Shown: piece by piece, positions 8,459-16,790 of the stretch | How the letters are laid out: each line of letters opens with the position of its first letter | How positions within the stretch are numbered: position 1 is the first letter of the stretch | Origin: Collinsella sp. | GTDB taxonomy: Bacteria; Actinomycetota; Coriobacteriia; Coriobacteriales; Coriobacteriaceae | NCBI GenBank assembly: GCA_019419455.1 | Contig: DXZW01000018.1 | Location: 36,634-100,633, forward strand | Direction: 5' to 3' | Length of the DNA stretch: 64,000 bases | Translations under genes and position numbers: made by a program | Notes under the pieces: generated by a model | Databases searched by the model: none | What the model was told of the DNA's origin: nothing | Seen by the model: only the letters and a program-made list of their open reading frames with translations

Positions 8459-9751
8459 GTGCTCGCACCCCATATTTCCGTCGTCAACCTCGGCTGCCGT
8501 GTCAACCGGGTTGAGTCTGACCGTATCACTGCCGATCTTATGCGCCTGGGCTTTGCTATGGTGGAGCCCCAGGATGCCGATCTGATCGTCATTAACACCT
8601 GTGCCGTTACGGGCGAGGCCGAGGCCAAGACACGTAAGGCCGTCCGTCATGCGCTGGCCCATCCAAACGAGCCTTATGTGCTCGTGACCGGTTGCGTGGT
8701 CAATTTGCATCCCGAGGAGCTGTTGGAGCTTTCGGATCGCGTGATCGCCGAGCCGTCCAAGATCGATGTCGCCGAACGTGTCTGCGAGGTGCTGGGCGTT
8801 GAGTCCGATAGCGTTCCCGCCTGCAGCGATGGCGAGGTGGTCGATGCGCTCGGTCGCTCTCGCCTGGGCGTGAAGATCCAGGACGGCTGCAACCATCGCT
8901 GCACCTATTGCATTGTGTGGAAGGCGCGCGGCCCCGAGCGCTCCGTGCCCGTCGAGTCCGTGCTTGAACAAGTTCGCGAGGCCCAGGAGGCCGGCGTGCC
9001 CGAGGTGGTGCTGACCGGTGTGAACCTGGGTGCCTACGATGGCAAGAGCGCGACCGACGAGCATGTCGAAATCGATGAGCTGCTCGAGGCCATCATGGAG
9101 CGCACGACTATTGCGCATGTGCGCATTTCCTCGGTCGAGCCCATGGATATCTCTGAGCGCCTGCTTAAGGTTATGGCGCGCTATCCGCAGCGTATCGCCC
9201 CGTTTTTGCACCTGCCCGTGCAGTCCGGCTGTACGGCGACCCTGCATCGCATGGGTCGTCCCTATAGTGCGGAGGCCTTTGAGGACACGGTGCGTATGAT
9301 TCGCGCCAACTTGCCCCAGGCGTCTCTTTCGTGCGATGTCATCGTCGGTTTTCCTGGTGAGACGGACGAGGAGTTCGAGGAGTCGCTGGCGCTGTGCCGC
9401 CGTGTGGGTTTCTCGCGTATGCACGTGTTCCGCTACAGCAAGCGTCCCGGTACCCTTGCTGCCGACATGCCCGACCAGGTGCCGCCCGAGGTTATGGCCG
9501 AGCGCAGCCGTCGTATGCGAGACACGGCGCAGGAGCTCGCTATTGCCGATGCTCGTCGTCGCGTGGGCACGGTCGAGCGTGCCGTGCTCGAGTATGGTGA
9601 CAACCTGACGCTCGGTTCGTTCCATCATGCCCGTCTTGACGATACCTGTGGACTTACAGCCCCGTGCCTGCTCGATGTTGCTATCATCGGAGTCGATGAT
9701 TCCGGCTTGGTCCATGCGCGCAGGGAGGTCCATGGAAGCCTCGAAGATTAG
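8459..9751 (+). CDS. mtaB: tRNA t6A37 methylthiotransferase MtaB
   Basis: A 430-residue methylthiotransferase that adds a methylthio group to threonylcarbamoyladenosine-37 of tRNA. The N-terminal cluster cysteines are Cys13 (NLGCRVN), Cys48 (NTC) and Cys79 (TGC). The radical-SAM motif CNHRCTYC has Cys144, 148 and 151. LGCRVN points to MtaB, as opposed to RimO (LGCAKN) and MiaB (FGCQMN), both of which are also in this window. GTG start at 8459 with AAGGAG at 8448-8453. It follows dnaJ closely, and phoH starts inside its 3' end, so they share a transcript. Confidence 0.92.
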   Translation: MLAPHISVVNLGCRVNRVESDRITADLMRLGFAMVEPQDADLIVINTCAVTGEAEAKTRKAVRHALAHPNEPYVLVTGCVVNLHPEELLELSDRVIAEPSKIDVAERVCEVLGVESDSVPACSDGEVVDALGRSRLGVKIQDGCNHRCTYCIVWKARGPERSVPVESVLEQVREAQEAGVPEVVLTGVNLGAYDGKSATDEHVEIDELLEAIMERTTIAHVRISSVEPMDISERLLKVMARYPQRIAPFLHLPVQSGCTATLHRMGRPYSAEAFEDTVRMIRANLPQASLSCDVIVGFPGETDEEFEESLALCRRVGFSRMHVFRYSKRPGTLAADMPDQVPPEVMAERSRRMRDTAQELAIADARRRVGTVERAVLEYGDNLTLGSFHHARLDDTCGLTAPCLLDVAIIGVDDSGLVHARREVHGSLED

Positions 9752-10718
9752 ACTTACCGTTCCCGAGGGAATTGATCCCTCGCGCGTTTTGGGCGCCGGC
9801 GACGGCGTCCTTCGCGAGGTCGAAGACTTGGTTCGCGCCCATGTGGTTGCGCGCGGTGACCAGATTGCCGTGAGCGGCGACCCGGACGAGGTAGAACTCG
9901 TGGCGCGTTTTTTCGAACACGCTTTTCGTGAGGCGGCTGCCGGTCGCGCGCTGTCTGCCGACGACGTCTCGCGTTGCTTGGCTGTCCTGCGCGATGGCGA
10001 GCACGACGCTTCGTCGCTGCGCGATGACGTGCTGCTGTCGTATCGCGGCCGCGTCATTCGTCCCAAGACGCTCGGCCAGAAGCGCTATGTTGACGCCATC
10101 CGCTCGCATACCATCACGTTTGGCCTGGGTCCCGCCGGTGCCGGTAAGACCTATCTAGCCATGGCCCTCGCCGTCGCCGCGCTCAAGCGCCACGAGGTGG
10201 GTCGTCTGGTGCTTACGCGGCCCGTTGTCGAGGCGGGGGAGAATTTGGGCTTTTTGCCCGGCACCCTCGAGGAAAAGATCGACCCTTACATGCGTCCGCT
10301 CTACGATGCCTTGTTTGACATGATGGACCGTGAACGCACCGATGAGCTCATGGAGCGTGGCGTGATCGAGATTGCCCCGCTTGCCTACATGCGCGGCCGA
10401 ACGCTGAGCGACGCCTTCGTGGTACTCGACGAGGCACAAAACACCACGCCTGAGCAGATGAAGATGTTCCTGACGCGCTTGGGTTTTAACTCCAAGTTCG
10501 TGATTGCCGGCGACCTGAGCCAGCGTGACCTGGTGGGTCGTCGCGGCGGTCTTGCCGATGTCGAAAGAATTTTGGGTCGCGTCGACGATGTGGCGTTTTC
10601 TCACCTCGAGCGTGCCGACGTGGTGCGCCATGCCCTGGTTGGCCGTATCGTTGAGGCCTATGATGCATACGACGATGCGCGTGAGCAGCGCGCACACGAT
10701 CGAAAGGAGTCCCGTTGA
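9732..10718 (+). CDS. phoH: PhoH family ATPase/RNA-associated protein
   Basis: A 328-residue PhoH-like protein. Walker A GPAGAGKT is at about residues 133-140 and Walker B FVVLDEAQN follows. The role is not fully settled; PhoH proteins are linked to RNA processing and phosphate stress. The start at ATG 9732 overlaps mtaB by 20 nt and has GGAGG only a few bases upstream; ATG 9714 is an alternative six residues longer. It is coupled to ybeY, which begins inside its stop codon. The order phoH-ybeY-dgkA-era-recO is conserved in many Gram-positives. Confidence 0.9.
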   Translation: MEASKIRLTVPEGIDPSRVLGAGDGVLREVEDLVRAHVVARGDQIAVSGDPDEVELVARFFEHAFREAAAGRALSADDVSRCLAVLRDGEHDASSLRDDVLLSYRGRVIRPKTLGQKRYVDAIRSHTITFGLGPAGAGKTYLAMALAVAALKRHEVGRLVLTRPVVEAGENLGFLPGTLEEKIDPYMRPLYDALFDMMDRERTDELMERGVIEIAPLAYMRGRTLSDAFVVLDEAQNTTPEQMKMFLTRLGFNSKFVIAGDLSQRDLVGRRGGLADVERILGRVDDVAFSHLERADVVRHALVGRIVEAYDAYDDAREQRAHDRKESR

Positions 10719-11224
10719 GTGTATTGATCAGCAACGATGCCGAGCTCGATACGCTGCTCGATGCCCAGGAGGTGGAGCACATCTGCGGAGTTGTGCTTGC
10801 CGCCGAGGGTGTTGAGCGTGAGGTCGAGATTTCCCTTTCGTATGTCGATGAGGACGAGATGCACGAGCTCAACCTTGAGTGGCGCGGCATCGACCGCACG
10901 ACCGACGTGCTCTCGTTTGAATGCGACTCGGCCTTTGACGAGGACATTCCCACCGACGAGACGCTCGAGCTCGGCGATATTATCCTTGCGCCGCAGGTTA
11001 TTGCCCGCCAGGCCCCCGGCTTTGGCAACAGCCCCGCCGATGAGTGCCGACTGATGCTCGTGCACGGAATGCTGCACCTGCTGGGTTACGACCACATTGA
11101 GGACGATGAGGCCGAGGTCATGGAGGCACGCGAGGATGCCATCCTGCGCGACTTGGCGCTTGAGCGCGGCGAGGACCCCAAGCTGGTCCACGTCGGCCCC
11201 ATAACCAATCATGCCCACGACTAG
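10715..11224 (+). CDS. ybeY: rRNA maturation endonuclease YbeY
   Basis: A 169-residue zinc endoribonuclease that helps mature the 16S rRNA 3' end and monitors 70S quality. The metal motif is clear: HGMLHLLGYDH (HxxxHxxxxxH). The start is a TTG at 10715 overlapping the phoH TGA, with AAAGGAG at 10703-10709, so translation is coupled to phoH. Era, three genes on, also acts in 16S processing. Confidence 0.93.
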   Translation: MSVLISNDAELDTLLDAQEVEHICGVVLAAEGVEREVEISLSYVDEDEMHELNLEWRGIDRTTDVLSFECDSAFDEDIPTDETLELGDIILAPQVIARQAPGFGNSPADECRLMLVHGMLHLLGYDHIEDDEAEVMEAREDAILRDLALERGEDPKLVHVGPITNHAHD

Positions 11225-11233
11225 GAGCCGTCT

Positions 11234-11611
11234 ATGATTCCCGGATCGAACAAGGACCATCCGTCCTTTTTAAAGTCGTTCTCATATGCCATGGAGGGCT
11301 TCATCACCGCCGTCAAGACCGAGCGCAATATCAAAGTCATGCTCGTGGCGGGCGTGTGCACCGTCATTGCCGGCTGCATCGTGGGGCTCGATATTGCCGA
11401 GTGGGCTACGGTCATCATCTGCTGCGGCCTGGTGATTCATGGCGAGTTGTGCAATACCGCCATGGAGGCGATTGTCGACCTGGCGACCCAGGAGCTGCAT
11501 CCGCTGGCCAAGCGCGCGAAGGATATCGCCGCTGCCTCTGTATACGTTCTTTCCATTACCGCCGCGATCGTGGGCTTGCTTGTCTTTGCCCACGCACTCG
11601 ACTTTATTTAG
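11234..11611 (+). CDS. dgkA: Diacylglycerol/undecaprenol kinase family protein
   Basis: A 125-residue membrane protein with three hydrophobic segments and the family signature NTAMEAIVDL followed by AKDIAAASV. Gram-positive members phosphorylate undecaprenol for cell-wall lipid carrier recycling; proteobacterial ones use diacylglycerol. I cannot tell the substrate from sequence, but the Gram-positive-like position between ybeY and era favours undecaprenol. ATG 11234 lies 10 nt after the ybeY stop; AGGAG overlaps that stop. Confidence 0.88.
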   Translation: MIPGSNKDHPSFLKSFSYAMEGFITAVKTERNIKVMLVAGVCTVIAGCIVGLDIAEWATVIICCGLVIHGELCNTAMEAIVDLATQELHPLAKRAKDIAAASVYVLSITAAIVGLLVFAHALDFI

Positions 11612-11623
11612 AAAGGGATTTCC

Positions 11624-12694
11624 ATGTCCGACAATATGCAGCCTACCGATGAAGTTTTGGATGATGAGGTCCTGGACGAGGCTGAAGGTGCCGATTCGTT
11701 TGACGAGGTCGTGGAGTTCGACCCGTTTGAGGGTATGAGCGACGAGGAACTCGATGCCCTGTGCGACGAGGATGAGGGCCTCGCGGGCTTTGGCGACGTG
11801 GAACCCGGTTTCCGCAGCGGCTTCGTGGCCCTGGTCGGTCGCCCCAACGCCGGCAAGTCCACCCTGCTCAACGCCTGTTACGGCAAGAAGGTCGCCATCA
11901 CCTCTCCGGTGGCCCAGACGACTCGCCGCCGTATGCGCGCCGTGGTCAACCGCCCTGGCTATCAGCTGGTCTTCGTTGACACGCCGGGTATCCATAAGCC
12001 CAAGGACGGCCTGGGCTCCGAGCTCAACAAGAGCGCCCTGTTTGAGCTCAATGACGTAGACGTCGTCGCGTTTCTGATCGACGCCACCAAACCCATCGGC
12101 AGGGGAGACGCCTGGGTTGCCGAGCGTGTCAAGAGCGCCCGTTCCAAAAAGGTCCTGGTGCTCACGAAGGCCGACGAGGCCGATCCCGCCCAGGTTATGG
12201 AACAGCTCAAGGCCGCTCACGAGCTCATGGAATATGACGACGAGATCGTGACGTCGTCGGTCAAGAACTTCAACGTCGATGCGTTTATCGAGACCGTCGC
12301 TCACTTTTTGCCCGAGGGCCCGCGCTGGTTCCCTGAGGACATGGGCACCGACGCGTCCGACGAGACCCTCGTGGCCGAGTTTGTACGCGAGAAGGTTCTG
12401 CGTCGCACCCGCGACGAGATCCCTCACTCCGTGGGCGTCATCTGTGACGCGCTCGAGCAGACTAAGAAGGTTCTGCGCGTGCACGCCACTATTTACGTCG
12501 AGCGCGAGGGGCAGAAGGGCATCATCATCGGCAAGGGCGGCGAGATGATTAAGCATATCGGCATCGATGCCCGTCGTGACCTTGAGCGTATCTTTGGCAC
12601 GCAGGTCTTTTTGGAGCTCGACGTGAAGGTCAAGGCCGGCTGGCGCGATGACGAGGCACAGATCCGCCGCTTTGGCTACAATGCCGAAGATTAA
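11624..12694 (+). CDS. era: GTPase Era with acidic N-terminal extension
   Basis: A 356-residue Era. G1 GRPNAGKS is at about residues 72-79, DTPGIHKP follows, then TKAD, and a KH RNA-binding domain lies at the C-terminus (IIIGKGGEMIKHIG). Era binds the 16S rRNA 3' end during small-subunit assembly. Ahead of the G domain there are about 60 extra residues, very rich in Asp and Glu, absent from E. coli Era. The ATG at 11624 follows AAAGGGA at normal distance, so the extension seems translated. It lies in the ybeY-dgkA-era-recO operon. Confidence 0.95.
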   Translation: MSDNMQPTDEVLDDEVLDEAEGADSFDEVVEFDPFEGMSDEELDALCDEDEGLAGFGDVEPGFRSGFVALVGRPNAGKSTLLNACYGKKVAITSPVAQTTRRRMRAVVNRPGYQLVFVDTPGIHKPKDGLGSELNKSALFELNDVDVVAFLIDATKPIGRGDAWVAERVKSARSKKVLVLTKADEADPAQVMEQLKAAHELMEYDDEIVTSSVKNFNVDAFIETVAHFLPEGPRWFPEDMGTDASDETLVAEFVREKVLRRTRDEIPHSVGVICDALEQTKKVLRVHATIYVEREGQKGIIIGKGGEMIKHIGIDARRDLERIFGTQVFLELDVKVKAGWRDDEAQIRRFGYNAED

Positions 12695-12706
12695 GCCTCG
12701 GCGTTC

Positions 12707-13456
12707 ATGGCAGGCTCCCGGACATATCGCACGAAGGTGCTCGTCCTCGATAAGACGAAGCTCAAAGAGACGGACCTGATCTTGACCATGCTCGACGAAC
12801 GGGGACGGCAGGTGCGTGCCGTGGCTAAGGGCGCGCGTAAGCCCGGCGGTCGCCTTGCGGCCCGCTGCGAGCTTTTCTGTACCGTCGATATGCTGCTCGC
12901 GCGTGGTCGCTCGCTCGACGTGGTTTCTCAGGCGGAGCTTATGGAGGCGCCGCTTGGCGCTGCGCCCGATTACGAGACGACCTGCGCCGCAAGCGCGATC
13001 GCCGAGGTTGCGCGCGTGTGCTCGTTCGAGGACGCCGAGGACCCGTTTACCTTTGCCATAACGCAGCGAGCGCTTGCCCTGGTGGGCAGCGGGCTTGACA
13101 CGGCACATATGGACCTACTTGTGGCGGCATATGTCTTTAAGCTGCTGTCGCACGTTGGCTATCGACCCGATTTTTCGGCCTGCGTGCTGTGCGGAGACCC
13201 CATGCTGTCGTATTTTTCGCCCCAGGCGGGCGGTCTCATGTGCGGGTCGTGCGCATCGAGCGTTCCGGGTGCCGAGCTGGTGTCGACCGGTGAGGTCGCG
13301 TGGCTGCGCGCCCTCATGTCGATGACCTTCGATGCGCTTGTGGCCGAGAAAATCGACCCGCATACGGCGGCGTTCTTGCTCGGGCTTTCGCATGTTTGGG
13401 CCGCCACGCACACCGATCAGCGCCTCCGTGCGATGGAATTCATGTTGGGTCGGTGA
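12707..13456 (+). CDS. recO: DNA repair protein RecO
   Basis: A 249-residue RecO, which loads RecA onto SSB-coated single-stranded DNA with RecR. The N-terminal OB fold reads YRTKVLVLDKTKLKETDLI, and the zinc-binding cysteines CVLCGDP and CGSCA are present. ATG 12707 lies 12 nt after the era stop with no strong ribosome site, suggesting coupling to era. It ends the operon before rpsO. Confidence 0.92.
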   Translation: MAGSRTYRTKVLVLDKTKLKETDLILTMLDERGRQVRAVAKGARKPGGRLAARCELFCTVDMLLARGRSLDVVSQAELMEAPLGAAPDYETTCAASAIAEVARVCSFEDAEDPFTFAITQRALALVGSGLDTAHMDLLVAAYVFKLLSHVGYRPDFSACVLCGDPMLSYFSPQAGGLMCGSCASSVPGAELVSTGEVAWLRALMSMTFDALVAEKIDPHTAAFLLGLSHVWAATHTDQRLRAMEFMLGR

Positions 13457-13480
13457 TGATGCGCAGGCGCGGGCTGCTTG

Positions 13481-13594
13481 TGGTAACATACCGATCTGTT
13501 GGTACCTCGACCTTGGTTGCTCGCTCCACCGGCGGCTTCCCAGTCCGAGGCGAATCGAGTCGCCCGATGGCGACGCAAAACGAAAGGTGAAACA
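13481..13594 (+). promoter_or_regulatory. rpsO promoter and structured leader
   Basis: An extended -10 (TG, one base, TAACAT at 13484-13489) would give a leader of about 100 nt. Near its end a perfect 6-bp hairpin (GTCGCC 13559-13564, loop CGAT, GGCGAC 13569-13574) stands just before the ribosome site GAAAGG (13582-13587). S15 represses its own mRNA in several phyla using unrelated leader folds; a similar role here is inferred. Confidence 0.4.
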
Positions 13595-13873
13595 ATGACT
13601 GTTTCCAAAGAGCGCAAGGCGGAGCTGACTGCCCAGTTCGGTAACACCCCGGTCGACACCGGCAACCCCAAGGTTCAGGTCGCCATCCTGTCCGAGCGCA
13701 TCAAGGAGCTGACCGAGCACATGAAGTCCCACCAGAAGGACTTCCACACCCGTCGTGGCCTGCTCATGCTCGTCGGCCGTCGTCGTCGTCTTCTCTCCTA
13801 CATCAAGAAGAACGACATCGTCGAGTACCGTGAGCTCATCAAGGCTCTGGGCATCCGCGACAACATCCAGTAG
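13595..13873 (+). CDS. rpsO: 30S ribosomal protein S15
   Basis: A 92-residue S15, close to the usual 89. Typical stretches are ILSERIKELTEHMKSH, the LMLVGRRRRLLSYI RNA-binding region and the RELIKALGIRD tail. S15 binds the central domain of 16S rRNA. I chose ATG 13595 with GAAAGG at 13582-13587. It is followed by a terminator and then pnp, the classical rpsO-pnp pair. Confidence 0.98.
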   Translation: MTVSKERKAELTAQFGNTPVDTGNPKVQVAILSERIKELTEHMKSHQKDFHTRRGLLMLVGRRRRLLSYIKKNDIVEYRELIKALGIRDNIQ

Positions 13874-13887
13874 GATTTGTACATGCT

Positions 13888-13919
13888 AAGAGCGTCCTGC
13901 GCAGCGGGGCGCTCTTTTT
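13888..13919 (+). terminator. Terminator after rpsO
   Basis: Stem AAGAGCG (13888-13894) with CGCTCTT (13910-13916) and five T. It separates rpsO from pnp, though read-through may occur. Confidence 0.8.
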
Positions 13920-13986
13920 GTGTAAGGGCGCGAACAATCACGCTCTGAAGCGTGGCGGGGGCAGGGGGCCCGCGTCACATGAGAAG

Positions 13987-14009
13987 CCCGCAGGCAAGGG
14001 GCCTGTGGG
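13987..14009 (+). promoter_or_regulatory. Hairpin in the pnp leader
   Basis: A 9-bp stem (13987-13995 with 14001-14009, one G-T pair) with a 5-nt loop ends 2 nt before the ribosome site AAAGGAG (14012-14018). In E. coli pnp controls itself through a leader stem cut by RNase III; this position is similar. Confidence 0.4.
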
Positions 14010-14022
14010 GTAAAGGAGAACA

Positions 14023-16269
14023 ATGACACTCGTATCCAAGACCTTTGAGCTGTACGGCAAGACCTACACCTTCGAGTCGGGCGAGCTTGCCAAGCAGGCC
14101 ACCGGCGCCTGTCTTGTCAAGCAGGGCGACACCACGATGCTCGACACCGTGGTCGTCTCCAAGGAGCGCAAGAACTACGACTTCTTCCCGCTGACCGTCG
14201 ACTTCAACGAGAAGATGTACGCCGCAGGCCGCATCCCGGGTGGCTACCTCAAGCGTGAGGGCCGTCCCAGCGAGAAGGCCACGCTCACGGCCCGCATGAT
14301 CGACCGTCCGATTCGCCCGAGCTTCCCGGACGGCTTCCGTAACGAGGTGCACATCGTCGCCACCTCGCTCGTCGCCGACCAGGTCAACCCCTTCGATGTC
14401 ATCAACGTCATGGGTGCATCCCTGGCCATGACGCTCGGCGGCGTGCCCTTCGAGGGCCCGCTTGCCTGCGTGCGCATCGGCCGCAACGTGGAGACCGGCG
14501 AGTTTATCGTCAACCCCACCTATGAGGAGCGCGAGAACTCCGATCTGGACCTGGAGCTGGGCGGCTCTGCCGACTTCATCTCGATGGTCGAGGCCGGCGC
14601 CGAGGAGATCTCCGAGGACGACATGCTCGCCGCTATGAAGTTTGGCCAGGAGGCCCTCGCTGCCTTCTGCCAGGCCCAAGACGAGTTCGTCGCCGAGTGG
14701 GAGCAGGTCAACGGCGCTATCGTCAAGAAGGAGTACCCGCTCGACCAGCCTGTCGAGGAGGTCCAGGAGCGCATCTTCGCCCACTACGACGAGATGGCCG
14801 CTGCCCTGCGCGACGCCGACAAGCTTTCCCGCATCGGTAAGGTCGAGGCTCTGAAGGAGTCCATCCGCGCCGAGTTCACCGACGAGGAGCAGGCCGCCTG
14901 GGAGCGCGAGATCCCCGTGGCGCTCAAGAAGCTCGAGAAGAAGGCCATGCGCACCATGGTCGTCGAGACCGGCGAGCGCGTCGACGGCCGTGCCGCCGAT
15001 GAGATTCGCCCCATCATGGTGAAGGATAACTACCTGCCGCTCGTTCACGGCTCCGGTCTGTTCCAGCGTGGCCAGACCCAGGTGCTTTCCGTCCTGTCGC
15101 TCGGTATGCTCAACGAGGGTCAGCGTCTGGATACCATCGAGCCCACCGAGGGCAAGCGCTATATGCACCACTACAACTTCCCGCCGTTCTGCACCGGCGA
15201 GACTGGCCGCATGGGCAGCCCCAAGCGCCGCGAGATCGGCCACGGCAACCTGGCCGAGCGCGCCCTGCTCCCGGTGCTCCCCGACGAGAACGAGTTCCCC
15301 TACGCTATTCGCGTGGTCTCCGAGGTCATGGAGTCCAACGGCTCCTCTTCGATGGCTTCGACCTGCGGCTCCACGCTCGCCCTTATGGACGGCGGCGTGC
15401 CTATTAAGCGCCCGGTCTCCGGTATCGCCATGGGCCTGATCCAGGAGGAGGGCAAGACCGTGGTCCTGTCCGATATCCAGGGTCTCGAGGACTTCCTGGG
15501 CGACATGGACTTTAAGGTCACCGGCACCACCGAGGGCATCACCGCCCTGCAGATGGACAACAAGGCCACCGGTCTTACCTTCGACATCTTGGCCCGCGCC
15601 CTGCAGCAGGCCAAGGAGGGTCGCGCCTTCATCCTGCAGAAGATGCTCGATGTGATCCCCGAGCCGCGCCACACCACGCGCAGCACCGCTCCGCGCATCG
15701 TCTCCATCCAGGTTCCGACCGACAAGATCCGCGACGTTATCGGTTCTGGTGGTAAGGTCATCCGCGGCATCCAGGACGAGACCGGTGCCTCGGTCGACAT
15801 CCAGGAGGACGGCACCGTCTTTGTCGGCGGCACCGGCGAGTCCGTCGACCAGGCTGTCGAGCGCATCAAGCTCATCATCAAGGTTCCCGAGCCGGGCGAG
15901 GAGTACACCGGTCGCGTGGTCTCCATCCAGCCCTTCGGTGCCTTCGTGAACCTTCTGCCCGGTAAGGACGGCCTGCTCCACATCTCCCGCGTCGCCAAGG
16001 GCCGCGTGGAGAAGGTCGAGGACGTCCTCAACGTGGGCGACGAGGTCAAGGTCGTCGTCATCGAGGTCGACGACCGTGGCAAGATCTCGCTCGATCGTCT
16101 TGACAAGCCTGAGGCCCCGGCTCGCGCCGAGGGTGCCTCCGAGGGCGACGGCGAGCACTTCCAGCGTCGTGAGCGTCCGCGTCGCGAGCGCTCCGAGCGC
16201 AGCGACCGTCCGCGCCGTCCCGGCGACAACGGAGGCCGCAAGCCCCGCCGCCACCACGACGCCGAGTAA
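14023..16269 (+). CDS. pnp: Polyribonucleotide nucleotidyltransferase (PNPase)
   Basis: A 748-residue PNPase: two RNase PH-like domains joined by a helical linker, then a KH domain (VIGSGGKVIRGI) and an S1 domain (YTGRVVSIQPFGAFV), ending in an Arg/Glu-rich tail. It degrades RNA 3' to 5' using phosphate and can add tails. The catalytic-domain segment with FLGDMDFKVTGT is intact. ATG 14023, ribosome site AAAGGAG. It lies after rpsO and upstream of rnj, so two general ribonucleases are neighbours, with paired hairpin elements between them. Confidence 0.98.
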   Translation: MTLVSKTFELYGKTYTFESGELAKQATGACLVKQGDTTMLDTVVVSKERKNYDFFPLTVDFNEKMYAAGRIPGGYLKREGRPSEKATLTARMIDRPIRPSFPDGFRNEVHIVATSLVADQVNPFDVINVMGASLAMTLGGVPFEGPLACVRIGRNVETGEFIVNPTYEERENSDLDLELGGSADFISMVEAGAEEISEDDMLAAMKFGQEALAAFCQAQDEFVAEWEQVNGAIVKKEYPLDQPVEEVQERIFAHYDEMAAALRDADKLSRIGKVEALKESIRAEFTDEEQAAWEREIPVALKKLEKKAMRTMVVETGERVDGRAADEIRPIMVKDNYLPLVHGSGLFQRGQTQVLSVLSLGMLNEGQRLDTIEPTEGKRYMHHYNFPPFCTGETGRMGSPKRREIGHGNLAERALLPVLPDENEFPYAIRVVSEVMESNGSSSMASTCGSTLALMDGGVPIKRPVSGIAMGLIQEEGKTVVLSDIQGLEDFLGDMDFKVTGTTEGITALQMDNKATGLTFDILARALQQAKEGRAFILQKMLDVIPEPRHTTRSTAPRIVSIQVPTDKIRDVIGSGGKVIRGIQDETGASVDIQEDGTVFVGGTGESVDQAVERIKLIIKVPEPGEEYTGRVVSIQPFGAFVNLLPGKDGLLHISRVAKGRVEKVEDVLNVGDEVKVVVIEVDDRGKISLDRLDKPEAPARAEGASEGDGEHFQRRERPRRERSERSDRPRRPGDNGGRKPRRHHDAE

Positions 16270-16292
16270 CAGCCGTACATAACCAGCACCGC

Positions 16293-16323
16293 AAGGGCGA
16301 CTCCGGACAGGGGTCGCCCTTTT
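16293..16323 (+). terminator. Likely terminator after pnp
   Basis: A 9-bp stem (16293-16301 with 16313-16321) with a GC-rich loop and only four T. Its T run overlaps the left arm of the adjacent palindromic element. Confidence 0.6.
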
Positions 16324-16461
16324 GCTTGCGCCCGGGAGGGCCGCATATGAAGTTTCCTGCTCTACAGTCCTGCGCAAGACGGAAAGCACATTAAGTGCTT
16401 TCCTTTGCGTGCGGAACTCGCGATAAACTTCATATGCGGCCCTCCCGGGCGCAAGCAAAAG
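16319..16461 (+). repeat. Long palindromic element E1
   Basis: A perfect 37-bp inverted repeat (arms 16319-16355 and 16425-16461) encloses a 69-nt interior. The interior holds a terminal 9-bp hairpin, GGAAAGCAC-ATTAA-GTGCTTTCC. The reverse complement of this interior recurs in element E2 (16621-16689) with 59 of 69 bases identical. The outer arms differ from those of E2 except for the nine innermost bases ATGAAGTTT. The whole unit can fold into one rod of about 143 nt, as RNA or single-stranded DNA. No T run follows either arm, so it is not an ordinary terminator. I see no coding capacity. Confidence 0.85.
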
Positions 16462-16588
16462 GACTGGTTAGTGCCGCTCGCTATTTAGTTAGACAGTCTA
16501 TTCAGTAGTCAGATTTCAGATCTGTAGATAGCCGCAGCAGCATCTTCCCAGATAAAATCGACCAAAATAAACCTGTCCCTTTTTGGCA
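16462..16588. other. Spacer between elements E1 and E2
   Basis: 127 nt without a credible ORF. It contains a 7-bp hairpin AAACCTG...CAGGTTT that runs into the left arm of E2 and a short palindromic patch around AGATTTCAGATCT. No promoter is convincing. Confidence 0.6.
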
Positions 16589-16721
16589 GGTTTCCCGTGG
16601 GGCGGGCACTGATGAAGTTTATCGCGAGTTCCGCACGAACAGGAGGCCACTTAATGTGGCCTCCGTCGTGAGCAGGACTGTAGAGCAGGAAACTTCATCA
16701 GTGCCCGCCCCACGGGAAACC
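16589..16721 (-). repeat. Long palindromic element E2
   Basis: A perfect 32-bp inverted repeat (16589-16620 with 16690-16721) encloses a 69-nt interior, the inverted copy of E1's. In the terminal hairpin three neighbouring pairs differ from E1 and all three changes are compensated on the other strand (two A-T to G-C, one G-C to C-G). The loop ATTAA and the flanking stretches CCTGCTCTACAGTCCTGC and TGCGGAACTCGCGAT are unchanged between copies. This pattern fits selection on, or copying of, a folded structure. Confidence 0.85.
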
Positions 16722-16781
16722 GGCGGGATAGACCGGTTTGGATGGGGCTTTGATGCATGGGTGGTCTGTTGGTGGGCAAAT

Positions 16782-16790
16782 GGGTATCAT
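16782..16790 (+). promoter_or_regulatory. GGGTATCAT -10-like element before rnj
   Basis: GGG plus TATCAT in the 188-nt gap between E2 and rnj. It would give a leader of about 110 nt. No good -35 is visible. Confidence 0.35.

Noticed and set aside
7379..10066. 895-codon open frame antisense to dnaJ-mtaB-phoH
   Set aside because: Shadow of three well-supported genes; no recognisable domain.
13975..16458. 827-codon open frame antisense to pnp
   Set aside because: It is the mirror of a GC-rich coding gene; residues are dominated by Leu/Ala/Gly/Asp/His, no ribosome site or family features.
16319..16461. E1 as an ordinary terminator or an integron attC site
   Set aside because: No T run after the stem; no integrase or cassette; arms are perfectly paired without the extra-helical bases attC needs. 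A mobile origin is still open.
16356..16689. Invertible (phase-variable) segment between E1 and E2
   Set aside because: The inverted interiors are only 59/69 identical and no recombinase or promoter switch is seen.
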